A stretch of DNA of 8,405 nt, taken from an uncultured Clostridia bacterium (GTDB lineage: Bacteria; Bacillota; Clostridia; Oscillospirales; Oscillospiraceae). The translations under genes were made by a program, and so were the position numbers. Of this stretch, positions 1-6,320 are shown in pieces. The stretch lies in assembly GCA_947176425.1 (NCBI GenBank), contig CAMWQV010000063.1, positions 1 through 8,405 on the forward strand, given 5' to 3'. The first letter of the stretch is position 1. Each line of letters begins with the position of its first letter. The notes beneath the pieces were generated by a model. That model had not been told where the DNA came from. It saw nothing but the letters and a program-made list of their open reading frames with translations, and searched no databases.

Positions 1-192
1 TCCGGACGCCCGGGAGAGTCCAGCGATCTTTTGGATTGCAACCTCTATCTGGTCATCTGGTTATTTAGAAGTACTGAATACTTCAACCAAATAATGAGTG
101 GAAATTTTGAAAAATCTTGTAAGGTTTTGGTTTATTTCCTGTCTTATAGATAGAGGGAAGGAATCTTCAAACCATAGAGAGGGGGCATTACG
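1..192. other. Unassigned left edge and leader of the sigma-factor operon
   Basis: I recognise no gene here. Two + frames stay open from the window edge (frame 1 to a TAG at 151-153, frame 2 to a TAA at 92-94), so the tail of an upstream gene is possible, but neither short peptide resembles a family I know. An imperfect hairpin is present: arms 58-62/85-89 and 68-73/79-84, with a five-base bulge and the loop at 74-78. It is not followed by a T-run, so it is not a standard terminator. A -10-like TATAGA lies at 145-150, but I see no acceptable -35 at normal spacing. The promoter of the sigma operon is therefore not called; an ECF-type self-recognised promoter would not show as a sigma-A consensus. 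Confidence 0.3.
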
Positions 193-750
193 TTGGAAGA
201 TCATCAAATTATAGAACTCTATTGGCAAAAGAACGAAAATGCTATATCTGAAACAGCCGGAAAGTACGGCGCTTACTGTTTCACGGTAGCCCAAAACATC
301 CTGCACAGCGCCGAAGACGCTGAAGAGTGTGTCAACGATACCTGGCTCCATGCCTGGAACGCGATACCGCCGCAAAGACCCAGCGTACTCCGAATATTCC
401 TCGCGAAGATCACCCGCAATCTTTCTATTAACCGTTTCCATGCGGAAAGCGCAGAAAAACGCGGCGGGGGAGAAATTGTCCTCGTACTGGACGAACTGGC
501 GGAGTGTATTGCAGGCGGGGTGGACGCGGAGGCTGCATACGAGAGCAAAGAACTGGAACAATGTATCCAGTGTTTTGTACGGGCGCTCCCGAAGCGGGAA
601 AGAAATATGTTTGTGCGCCGGTATTTCTTCACCGAACCGGCTGCCGCAATCGCGGCGCACTATGGCCTGACTGAAAATAATGTTCAGGTGATTCTTAGCC
701 GGACACGGAAAAAGCTCAGGCTTGTACTCAAAAAGGAGGGGTATTTATGA
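193..750 (+). CDS. ECF-type RNA polymerase sigma factor (sigma-70 family)
   Basis: This 185-residue protein has the two-domain layout of a small alternative sigma factor, which directs core RNA polymerase to a dedicated promoter set. Region 2 spans about residues 8-88, with the acidic AEDAEECVNDTWLHAWN segment at 40-56 typical of region 2.2 (core binding and -10 contact). Region 4 spans about 125-180, with a helix-turn-helix at 148-179 ending in SRTRKKLR, typical of -35 recognition. The linker (about 89-120) is short, as in ECF factors. The start is TTG at 193, chosen because a purine-rich GAGAGGGGG (177-185) lies seven bases upstream. The TGA stop overlaps the ATG of the next gene, so the two are probably translationally coupled. 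That neighbour, a one-pass membrane protein, is the likely antagonist. The fold is clear; the regulon and signal are unknown. Confidence 0.88.
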   Translation: MEDHQIIELYWQKNENAISETAGKYGAYCFTVAQNILHSAEDAEECVNDTWLHAWNAIPPQRPSVLRIFLAKITRNLSINRFHAESAEKRGGGEIVLVLDELAECIAGGVDAEAAYESKELEQCIQCFVRALPKRERNMFVRRYFFTEPAAAIAAHYGLTENNVQVILSRTRKKLRLVLKKEGYL

Positions 751-1658
751 ACAGCAGGGACTTATACAATGCCATCGGCAAAGTGGATGATGACATTCTG
801 GAAAAAAGCGAAGCTGACACCGGTATGTCCAAAACAAAACACAGAAAGCTGAAATTAGCGGTAATAGCCGCCAGCTTATGTCTTGTCATTACGGGGGGCT
901 TTATCTGGAAACAAAATACAGAAGGGACTGAGATTACCGGCTATGAAAATGGAGTAACCATCCCAGAGATGGGTGGTTCTCTGTCTGTCAGCCCATTAAC
1001 CGACATGATTGGTTTCTTTCTCTACCAAGGCAGACATTATGTCCAGTATGAGTGGATTGACGATGATGCGGATATCATCGGTGAGTACCTCGGAACTGCG
1101 ACCGGATCGATTGATGAATGGACTCCGAAGGACGGATATGTAGAATTTGCGGGCAGTGTGCGCGGCGATTTCTACGCGGTGAAAGGATACGATCCCGCTT
1201 TTGTCCTTTGTATGAAAGAATCAAACGTTGTTGTCATCTATATCTGCAACAACGGAATCACCCTAAAGTACGGTTCGGAGCTGTATGAGGATCGATTCCA
1301 GCTCTCCAGCTATTTGGAATCGGTGCAGTACGAAAGCCGCGACTCCTGGTTTAACAGCCGCGGGGAACGGTATCAGATGGACAGCGTGAATAACGTTGTG
1401 CTCGATTTTATCAAGAGTATGGATTCCGCACGGTTTATCCCGGAGGAAGCTGTACCGTTTGACGAGGACGGTATAGAAGAATTGTACCACCTGTTTTTTC
1501 AGCTGGAAAATGGTATGACAGTTCACCTCCGCCTGCACGAAAACGGCTATGTCATGTGCCAGGGAATGTGGGATCTCTATGTGCAGGTCCCCAAGAAAAG
1601 CTATAAAGCGTTGGAGGCTTTGCTGGATACTCACGCTGGTTCTACAGCTATCTATTGA
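747..1658 (+). CDS. Single-pass membrane protein, putative anti-sigma factor or signal sensor for the preceding sigma factor
   Basis: This 303-residue protein has a short, charged, acidic N-terminal stretch (1-35, with DDDILEK), one hydrophobic segment at about 36-54 after the basic KTKHRKLK, and a large C-terminal domain (55-303) predicted to be outside the membrane. That topology, plus the ATGA overlap with the sigma gene and a strong AAAGGAGG at 732-739, is the usual arrangement of an ECF sigma/anti-sigma pair. I see no HxxxCxxC zinc-binding anti-sigma motif in the cytoplasmic part, so binding to the sigma factor is inferred from context only. The outer domain is rich in aromatic and acidic residues (for example QYEWIDDDADIIGEYLG at 100-116), with no catalytic signature I recognise. 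I recall similar proteins beside sigma genes in gut clostridia, but cannot confirm this. It could instead be a sensor or an unrelated lipid-facing protein. Confidence 0.7.
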   Translation: MNSRDLYNAIGKVDDDILEKSEADTGMSKTKHRKLKLAVIAASLCLVITGGFIWKQNTEGTEITGYENGVTIPEMGGSLSVSPLTDMIGFFLYQGRHYVQYEWIDDDADIIGEYLGTATGSIDEWTPKDGYVEFAGSVRGDFYAVKGYDPAFVLCMKESNVVVIYICNNGITLKYGSELYEDRFQLSSYLESVQYESRDSWFNSRGERYQMDSVNNVVLDFIKSMDSARFIPEEAVPFDEDGIEELYHLFFQLENGMTVHLRLHENGYVMCQGMWDLYVQVPKKSYKALEALLDTHAGSTAIY

Positions 1659-1777
1659 AGTATAGAATTTTTATGCAAAATATCCGACTAAGGCTTGCTT
1701 AAAAATCTCAGCACCTATGAGTATAATATCTATTTATATCCCTGTACTTGTATTATTTGAGAACAAAAATTATAAAT

Positions 1778-1832
1778 AAATCCCCTATTGCAAATGGGAT
1801 CTCAAGAATCTCTGTAATAGGGGATTTTTATT
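1778..1832 (+). terminator. Rho-independent terminator after the sigma/anti-sigma operon
   Basis: A perfect 12-base inverted repeat (AAATCCCCTATT at 1778-1789 and its complement at 1816-1827) is followed by TTATT, so the right arm runs into a T-rich tract (1825-1832). The 26-base loop holds a smaller nested stem, 1796-1800 with 1808-1812 including one G-T pair. The left arm is preceded by an A-rich stretch, so it might also work weakly on the other strand. It lies 120 bases past the anti-sigma stop codon, a rather long 3' end if it belongs to that operon. Confidence 0.75.
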
Positions 1833-1872
1833 CATATTTCAGCGAACCTGCCAAATCTGGAAACAATTACAT

Positions 1873-1901
1873 TTGCAAAAAAGTTACAAAACAACTACAA
1901 T
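1873..1901 (+). promoter_or_regulatory. Predicted sigma-A-type promoter of the LysM-CAP gene
   Basis: A -35 TTGCAA (1873-1878) and a -10 TACAAT (1896-1901) are separated by exactly 17 bases in AT-rich DNA. Transcription would start near 1908 and leave a leader of about 75 bases before the ATG at 1984. The site lies downstream of the terminator, so this gene is probably its own unit and not part of the sigma operon. Confidence 0.55.
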
Positions 1902-1983
1902 AAAACTGTTCTTGCAGGAATGACCAATTTCGCCGGGATTTGCAGATTATGTAGATTTGTAGATTTGAAGAAAGGAAATGGAT

Positions 1984-2586
1984 ATGAAAAAATTGTTAGC
2001 CAAGACTGCGGCGGTGCTGCTTTCCGCCGCTCTGCTCACCGCGCCCGCCTCTGCTGCCAGTCATATTGTTGTCCGGGGGGATACGATGTGGAAGCTTGCT
2101 GTCAAATACCAAGTAGGCACCAGCGAGATTATCCGCGCAAATCCCCAGATTACGAACCCGAACCTAATCTATCCCGGACAGACGCTGAACATTCCGCAGG
2201 TTTCTGATTCCACCCTGAATTTTGAAAGCGAAGTCATCCGGCTCGTCAACGAAATCCGCACGCAGAACGGTTTGAAAGCGCTCTCCACCAACTGGGAACT
2301 GAGCCGTGTTGCCCGGTATAAATCGGAGGACATGGCAACAAAGCGATATTTCTCACATGAAAGCCCTACATACGGTTCTCCGTTCCAAATGATGCAGAAT
2401 TTCGGCATTACGTACCGTTCGGCGGGGGAAAATATCGCTTATGGCCAGAGGACTCCGCAGGCGGTGGTCAACGCGTGGATGAATTCGGCGGGCCACCGTG
2501 CCAATATTCTCAACTCTTCCTATACGCAGATGGGGGTGGGATTTTACCCCAACGGCTATTACTGGACCCAAATGTTTATCGGATAA
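1984..2586 (+). CDS. Secreted LysM and CAP (SCP/YkwD-like) domain protein
   Basis: This 200-residue protein is a small exported cell-wall-associated protein. A signal peptide occupies about 1-24 (MKKLLAK, a hydrophobic core, then ASA before the likely cut). One LysM domain follows (about 26-71; HIVVRGDTMWKLAVKY...NPNLIYPGQTLNIP), which binds N-acetylglucosamine in peptidoglycan. A CAP domain fills 80-200, with the conserved FSHESP (H125), GENIA (E149) and W-MNSAGHRANIL (H171) motifs. The order resembles the SafA/YkwD family of spore-formers, but the linker is only about eight residues and nothing follows the CAP fold. Start choice: an in-frame ATG lies two codons earlier (1978), but the AAAGGA at 1971-1976 is one base from it and seven bases from the ATG at 1984, so 1984 is preferred. 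The biochemical activity of bacterial CAP domains is largely unknown; a role in envelope or spore coat is inference. Confidence 0.9.
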   Translation: MKKLLAKTAAVLLSAALLTAPASAASHIVVRGDTMWKLAVKYQVGTSEIIRANPQITNPNLIYPGQTLNIPQVSDSTLNFESEVIRLVNEIRTQNGLKALSTNWELSRVARYKSEDMATKRYFSHESPTYGSPFQMMQNFGITYRSAGENIAYGQRTPQAVVNAWMNSAGHRANILNSSYTQMGVGFYPNGYYWTQMFIG

Positions 2587-2590
2587 ATAC

Positions 2591-2632
2591 AACCGGCGCG
2601 GCTGCCAAGGGATTTGGACAGCCGCGCTGGTT
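2591..2632. terminator. Bidirectional terminator between LysM-CAP gene and rpiB
   Basis: A 14-bp stem (2591-2604 with 2619-2632, one G-T pair) is topped by a further CCAA/TTGG pairing (2605-2608 with 2614-2617). On the + strand it is followed by ATTCAATTTCTTT; on the - strand by GTATTTAT. The stop codons of the two convergent genes lie 48 bases apart around it, so one hairpin probably ends both transcripts. The T-tracts are interrupted, so efficiency in either direction is uncertain. Confidence 0.72.
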
Positions 2633-2634
2633 AT

Positions 2635-3078
2635 TCAATTTCTTTCCTGCACAGCGGCGATTTTATCAATCCGGCGCTGGTGGCGTCCGCCCTCGAACTC
2701 GTGGGACAGGAACGCGGCAACAATCTGCCGGGCCATCAGAGGACCGATGCAGGCCGCGCCCATAGCCAACACATTGGCGTTATTGTGGCGGCGGGTCATC
2801 TCCGCGCTCCACGGCTCGCTGCACAGCGCACAGCGGATGCCTTTGACCTTGTTGGCGGTAATGGACGCGCCGATTCCCGTGGTACACATGACGATGCCGC
2901 AGTCAAATTCACCGTTTGCCACCGCCCGCGCCGCAGGCTCCACAAAATCCGCATAGTCGCAGCTCTCGGGACTCTCACAGCCGAAATCCTTTACCTCGTG
3001 GCCCTGTTCGGTGAGCCAAGCCAGCAGCTCTTTTTTCAGGTCCAGCGCGCCGTGGTCGGATGCCATTGCAATTTTCAT
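2635..3078 (-). CDS. rpiB: Ribose-5-phosphate isomerase B
   Basis: This 147-residue cytoplasmic enzyme interconverts ribose 5-phosphate and ribulose 5-phosphate in the non-oxidative pentose phosphate pathway; some family members act on allose or galactose 6-phosphates. Seen in the sequence: the N-terminal MKIAMASDHGALDLK with the D8-H9 pair, the active-site Cys65 followed by the TGIGASITANK anion-hole segment (67-77), CSEPWSAEMTRRHNNANVLAMG (86-107) with H98, and the C-terminal EGGRHQRRIDKI. Length matches the family. The residue after the catalytic Cys is Thr66 where E. coli RpiB has Gly. GAAGGGAG precedes the ATG by about nine bases. The gene starts 38 bases behind dnaJ on the same strand with no terminator between, so it is probably read as the last gene of the heat-shock operon. 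A related sugar-phosphate isomerase specificity cannot be excluded. Confidence 0.93.
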   Translation of the reverse strand: MKIAMASDHGALDLKKELLAWLTEQGHEVKDFGCESPESCDYADFVEPAARAVANGEFDCGIVMCTTGIGASITANKVKGIRCALCSEPWSAEMTRRHNNANVLAMGAACIGPLMARQIVAAFLSHEFEGGRHQRRIDKIAAVQERN

Positions 3079-3116
3079 CGTTGTATTTCTCCCTTCAATC
3101 TTGTATAGCGCCGCAG

Positions 3117-4247
3117 TTATTTCTTGAACTTTTTGAAAAAGCTCTTGCGCTCCTCATAATTCTGCTCTTTCAGCGTCTCTCCAAAACGCCGCAGAGCTTC
3201 CTTTTGCTCCCGGTTAAGATTGCGGGGCGTTTCGATATTCACCGTCACGAACTGATCGCCCCTTCCGCGTCCGTTCACATTTGGGATACCCTTTCCCCGC
3301 AGGCGGAACGTAGTACCGGTTTGGGTGCCCTCGGGAATATCGTATTTGACTTTGCCGTCGATGGTGGGGATTTCCAATTCTCCGCCCAGCACCGCCTGTG
3401 TAAACGTAATTGGCGCAGTGCAGTACACATTGCTCCCGTCCCGCCGGAACAGCGGATGGGGCTGTACGGTCAATACGATTTGCAGATCGCCTGCCGGACC
3501 GCCGTTTTTCCCGGCGTTGCCCTGGCCGCGGAGAGAAATAATCTGTCCGTTGTCGATACCGGCGGGGATATTTATTTTCAGCGTTTTTTTCTGCCGCGTC
3601 TGCCCGGTGCCGCCGCAGCTCTTGCAGGGATTGCCGATAATTTTCCCTCTGCCGCCGCATTTGGGGCAGGGGCCGGAGGTGGCGAAAACACCCATAGGAG
3701 TCTGCCTGCGCTGCTGGACCTGCCCGGTGCCGCCGCAGTTGGAGCAGGTAACGGGTTCGGACCCAGCCGCCGCGCCGGTGCCGTGACAGGCGCCGCACTG
3801 TTCCACGCGGTCCAAACTCACTTCTTTTTCGCATCCGAAGGCGGCTTCCTCAAATGTAATGGTCAGCCGGGTCCGCAGGCTCTCGCCTCTTTGGGGACCG
3901 GAGCGGGTACTGCCGAAGCCGCCGCCGAAAAAGCTGCCGAAGATATCGCCCAAATCCCCGAAATCGAAGCCGCCGTCAAAGCCCCCGCCGAAACCGCCGC
4001 CCGCACCGTAGTTCGGGTCTACGCCCGCAAAACCAAACTGGTCATAGCGGGAACGTTTGCTGCTGTCGCTGAGGACCTCATAAGCCTCGTTGATCTCTTT
4101 GAAGCGCGCTTCCGCCGCCTGATCGTCGGGATGCAGGTCGGGGTGGCATTCTTTGGCCTGCTTTCTGTATGCTTTTTTGATATCTGCGTCCGACGCACTC
4201 TTAGGAACGCCCAGGACCTCATAATAATCACGTTTCTGTTCAGCCAT
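3117..4247 (-). CDS. dnaJ: Chaperone protein DnaJ (Hsp40, type I)
   Basis: This 376-residue co-chaperone delivers unfolded clients to DnaK and stimulates its ATPase. Domains in order: J domain (about 6-71) with the essential HPD at 35-37; Gly/Phe-rich region (73-118); a cysteine-rich zinc domain with all four CxxCxGxG repeats (C151/C154, C168/C171, C194/C197, C208/C211), which bind two zinc ions; then the client-binding beta domains and C-terminal dimerisation region (222-376). It is full length, so type I (DnaJA). The ATG at 4247 is fixed by an in-frame TGA directly before it. The Shine-Dalgarno is weak (GCAGAG a few bases upstream), unlike the strong ones of hrcA, grpE and dnaK, so translation may be lower. 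A 125-base spacer with a hairpin separates it from dnaK. Confidence 0.98.
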   Translation of the reverse strand: MAEQKRDYYEVLGVPKSASDADIKKAYRKQAKECHPDLHPDDQAAEARFKEINEAYEVLSDSSKRSRYDQFGFAGVDPNYGAGGGFGGGFDGGFDFGDLGDIFGSFFGGGFGSTRSGPQRGESLRTRLTITFEEAAFGCEKEVSLDRVEQCGACHGTGAAAGSEPVTCSNCGGTGQVQQRRQTPMGVFATSGPCPKCGGRGKIIGNPCKSCGGTGQTRQKKTLKINIPAGIDNGQIISLRGQGNAGKNGGPAGDLQIVLTVQPHPLFRRDGSNVYCTAPITFTQAVLGGELEIPTIDGKVKYDIPEGTQTGTTFRLRGKGIPNVNGRGRGDQFVTVNIETPRNLNREQKEALRRFGETLKEQNYEERKSFFKKFKK

Positions 4248-4337
4248 TCAACTCTGCAAGGCGTCCTGCGCGTACCGGACCCTTGCTCCTCCTCTCTGTT
4301 CCGAATCCGCTGGTACCAGACAGGGAAACTACAGGGT

Positions 4338-4367
4338 ATGCGGAGCCGCCTGCAAGCAGCTCCGCAT
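4338..4367 (-). promoter_or_regulatory. Hairpin in the dnaK-dnaJ spacer
   Basis: A 9-bp inverted repeat (ATGCGGAGC at 4338-4346, complement at 4359-4367) begins five bases past the dnaK stop codon on the transcribed strand. What follows in the transcript (ACCCTGTAGTTTCCC) has no T-run, so a full terminator is unlikely. It may shield the dnaK 3' end, pause polymerase or mark a processing site that lowers dnaJ-rpiB output relative to dnaK. The structure is visible; the role is inference. Confidence 0.5.
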
Positions 4368-4372
4368 GGGAA

Positions 4373-6217
4373 CTATTTGTTCTGGTCGTCATCAACGACT
4401 TTGTAATCCGCGTCATAATACTGCTGGCCGCCGTCGGAACCGCCTGCCGCACCGCCGCCCATATTGGGATCAGCGCTCTGCTGACCGGCCTGCTGGTACA
4501 TTTTTTCGCTCACCGCATAAAACGCCTGCTGTAACTCCTCGGTAGCCGCCTTGATTGTCGCGGTATCGCCGCTCTTGAGGACTTCTTTCAGGTGATCGAT
4601 ACCGGCCTGCACCTTGCTCTTTTCGTCGGCGGGAATCTTGTCGCCCATATCGCCCAGGGATTTTTCCGCCTGATAGACCATCTGCTCGGCGTTGTTGACC
4701 GTCTCAACCGCTTCTTTGTTCCTGGCGTCCTCTGCCGCGTACTGCTCCGCTTCTTTGACCGCCTTCTCAATATCCTCTTTGGACATATTGGTGGAGGAAG
4801 TAATCGTGATATGCTGTTCGGTGCCGGTGCCCAGGTCTTTCGCGGAGACGTTCACGATACCGTTGGCGTCGATATCAAACGTGACTTCAATCTGCGGCAC
4901 GCCTCTGCGGGCGGGCGCGATGCCGTCCAGATGGAACCGGCCCAGACTCTTGTTGCCGGCGGCCATTTCCCGTTCGCCCTGGAGGACATTCACTTCCACG
5001 CTGGTCTGGTTGTCGGCAGCGGTGGAGAAAATCTGACTCTTTTTGGCAGGAATGGTGGTGTTGCGCTCGATGAGCTTGGTGCAGACACCGCCCATGGTCT
5101 CAATACCCAGAGACAGCGGGGTCACGTCCAGCAGCAGCAGGCCCTTGACATCGCCGGTCAGCACGCCCGCCTGAATCGCCGCGCCTACCGCCACGCACTC
5201 GTCGGGGTTGATGCCTTTGAAGCCGTCTTTCCCGGTGATGTTCTTCACGGCCTCCTGCACGGCGGGAATCCGGCTGGAACCGCCCACCAGCAGCACTTTG
5301 GAGATATCCCTGCCGCTGAGACCGGCGTCGCTCATGGCCTGCCGGACGGGGCCCATAGTGGCCTCCACCAGATGCGCGGTCAGCTCGTTGAACTTGGCGC
5401 GGCTGAGCGTAACGTCCAGATGCTTAGGACCGCTGGCGTCGGCGGTGATATAGGGAAGGTTGATATTAGAAGTCGCCACGCCGGACAGCTCGATTTTTGC
5501 CTTTTCCGCCGCTTCCTTCAGCCGCTGCATGGCAACTTTATCGCCGCTGAGGTCGATGCCTTCCGCCTTCTGGAACTCAGCAACCAGGTATTTCATAATG
5601 CACTCGTCGAAATCGTCGCCGCCCAGCCGGTTATTGCCCGCGGTGGCCAGCACTTCAATCACGCCGTCGCCGATCTCCAGCACGGACACGTCGAAAGTGC
5701 CGCCGCCCAGGTCGTAGACCATGATTTTCTGATCGCTCTCCTTGTCCAGACCGTAGGCCAGAGCCGCGGCGGTGGGTTCGTTGATAATGCGCTTGACCTC
5801 CAGACCTGCAATTTTACCGGCGTCTTTTGTGGCCTGGCGCTGGGAATCCGTAAAGTAAGCGGGAACGGTAATGACCGCCTCCGTGACAGTGGAGCCGAGA
5901 TACGCTTCCGCCTCGGACTTCAGCTTTTGCAGGATCATCGCGCTGATCTCCTGGGGGGTGTAGCTCTTGCCGTCCACGCTGACCCGGTGGTCGCTGCCCA
6001 TCTCGCGTTTGATCGAAGCGATGGTACGGTCAGGGTTGGTAATCGCCTGCCGCTTTGCCACCTGGCCTACCATACGTTCGCCGGTCTTGGAGAACGCTAC
6101 AACAGACGGTGTTGTGCGGTTGCCCTCCGCGTTGGCGATGACGACGGACTCGCCGCCTTCCATGACCGCTACGCAGGAATTGGTCGTACCCAGATCGATA
6201 CCGATAACTTTAGACAT
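4373..6217 (-). CDS. dnaK: Chaperone protein DnaK (Hsp70)
   Basis: This 614-residue ATP-dependent chaperone folds and refolds proteins in the cytoplasm with DnaJ and GrpE. The ATPase domain shows phosphate loop 1 (IGIDLGTTNS, 5-14), VITVPAYFTDSQRQATKDAG (115-134), phosphate loop 2 (VYDLGGGTFDVSVL, 167-180) and the adenosine motif (VLLVGGSSRIPAVQ, 308-321). The hydrophobic linker GLLLLDV is at 359-365, followed by the substrate-binding beta domain (about 366-478), the helical lid (about 480-575) and a Gly/Gln-rich tail ending in the acidic DADYKVVDDDQNK. Between IKREMG and SYTPQEIS it lacks the roughly two dozen residues present in E. coli DnaK, a known Gram-positive trait. A full AGGAGG (6228-6233) lies ten bases upstream of the ATG. 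It follows grpE after 103 bases. Confidence 0.99.
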   Translation of the reverse strand: MSKVIGIDLGTTNSCVAVMEGGESVVIANAEGNRTTPSVVAFSKTGERMVGQVAKRQAITNPDRTIASIKREMGSDHRVSVDGKSYTPQEISAMILQKLKSEAEAYLGSTVTEAVITVPAYFTDSQRQATKDAGKIAGLEVKRIINEPTAAALAYGLDKESDQKIMVYDLGGGTFDVSVLEIGDGVIEVLATAGNNRLGGDDFDECIMKYLVAEFQKAEGIDLSGDKVAMQRLKEAAEKAKIELSGVATSNINLPYITADASGPKHLDVTLSRAKFNELTAHLVEATMGPVRQAMSDAGLSGRDISKVLLVGGSSRIPAVQEAVKNITGKDGFKGINPDECVAVGAAIQAGVLTGDVKGLLLLDVTPLSLGIETMGGVCTKLIERNTTIPAKKSQIFSTAADNQTSVEVNVLQGEREMAAGNKSLGRFHLDGIAPARRGVPQIEVTFDIDANGIVNVSAKDLGTGTEQHITITSSTNMSKEDIEKAVKEAEQYAAEDARNKEAVETVNNAEQMVYQAEKSLGDMGDKIPADEKSKVQAGIDHLKEVLKSGDTATIKAATEELQQAFYAVSEKMYQQAGQQSADPNMGGGAAGGSDGGQQYYDADYKVVDDDQNK

Positions 6218-6273
6218 AATTGAAGATCCTCCTGATATATAGAAAATATTTTTTATTAACTGAATTTATCATA

Positions 6274-6312
6274 CCGTTTCCCATCTATCCTATTCACAAA
6301 ATCGGGAAACGG
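6274..6312 (-). promoter_or_regulatory. Hairpin in the grpE-dnaK spacer
   Basis: A 9-bp perfect inverted repeat (CCGTTTCCC at 6274-6282, complement at 6304-6312) with a 21-base loop starts eight bases past the grpE stop codon. The transcript then continues TATGATAAATTC and an AT-rich stretch with AAAATATTTT (6243-6252) before the dnaK Shine-Dalgarno. There is no uninterrupted T-run, so it is probably not a full stop. I looked for a dnaK promoter: TATGAT follows the stem, but its best -35 (TTGTGA) is 20 bases away, too far. A processing or mRNA-stability element is plausible. Confidence 0.5.
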
Positions 6313-6320
6313 GAGTGTAT

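Larger units (their letters stand above)
1659..1983. other. AT-rich intergenic region with terminator and two promoter-like sites
   Basis: This 325-base gap holds no convincing coding sequence. From left to right: a promoter-like TTAAAA (1699-1704), 17 bases, TATAAT (1722-1727); a rho-independent terminator (1778-1832); a second promoter TTGCAA-17-TACAAT (1873-1901); a tandem 8-base repeat gtagattt (1951-1958 and 1959-1966); and the Shine-Dalgarno of the LysM-CAP gene (1971-1976). The first promoter and the terminator together would define a transcript of about 100 bases. That is only a possibility. Confidence 0.5.

Noticed and set aside
58..89. Hairpin as terminator of an upstream gene
   Set aside because: The stem has a five-base bulge and no T-run on either strand.
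61..660. 199-codon - strand open frame opposite the sigma factor
   Set aside because: It overlaps a clear ECF sigma gene with its own ribosome site; the peptide resembles nothing known.
1951..1966. Tandem gtagattt repeat as an operator
   Set aside because: Only two 8-base AT-rich copies, immediately before a ribosome site; easily a chance duplication.
3060..4406. 448-codon + strand open frame opposite dnaJ
   Set aside because: Same register effect as for dnaK: codon boundaries coincide with dnaJ, and the peptide is an Ala/Gly-rich mirror of the DnaJ glycine and zinc regions. It has no recognisable domain.
4240..4452. 70-codon - strand frame bridging dnaK and dnaJ
   Set aside because: It starts inside dnaK in another frame and ends just inside dnaJ, with no ribosome site of its own. 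Its peptide is low-information, so a coupling peptide is not supported.
4592..6223. 543-codon + strand open frame opposite dnaK
   Set aside because: It is in exact codon register with dnaK, so its stops would need sense codons TTA, CTA or TCA, which dnaK avoids over this stretch. The translation matches no family, and long open frames opposite hsp70 genes are a known coding-bias effect.
6254..6302. Separate dnaK promoter
   Set aside because: TATGAT is present, but the nearest -35-like hexamer (TTGTGA) is 20 bases away and the hexamer at 17 bases is a poor match.
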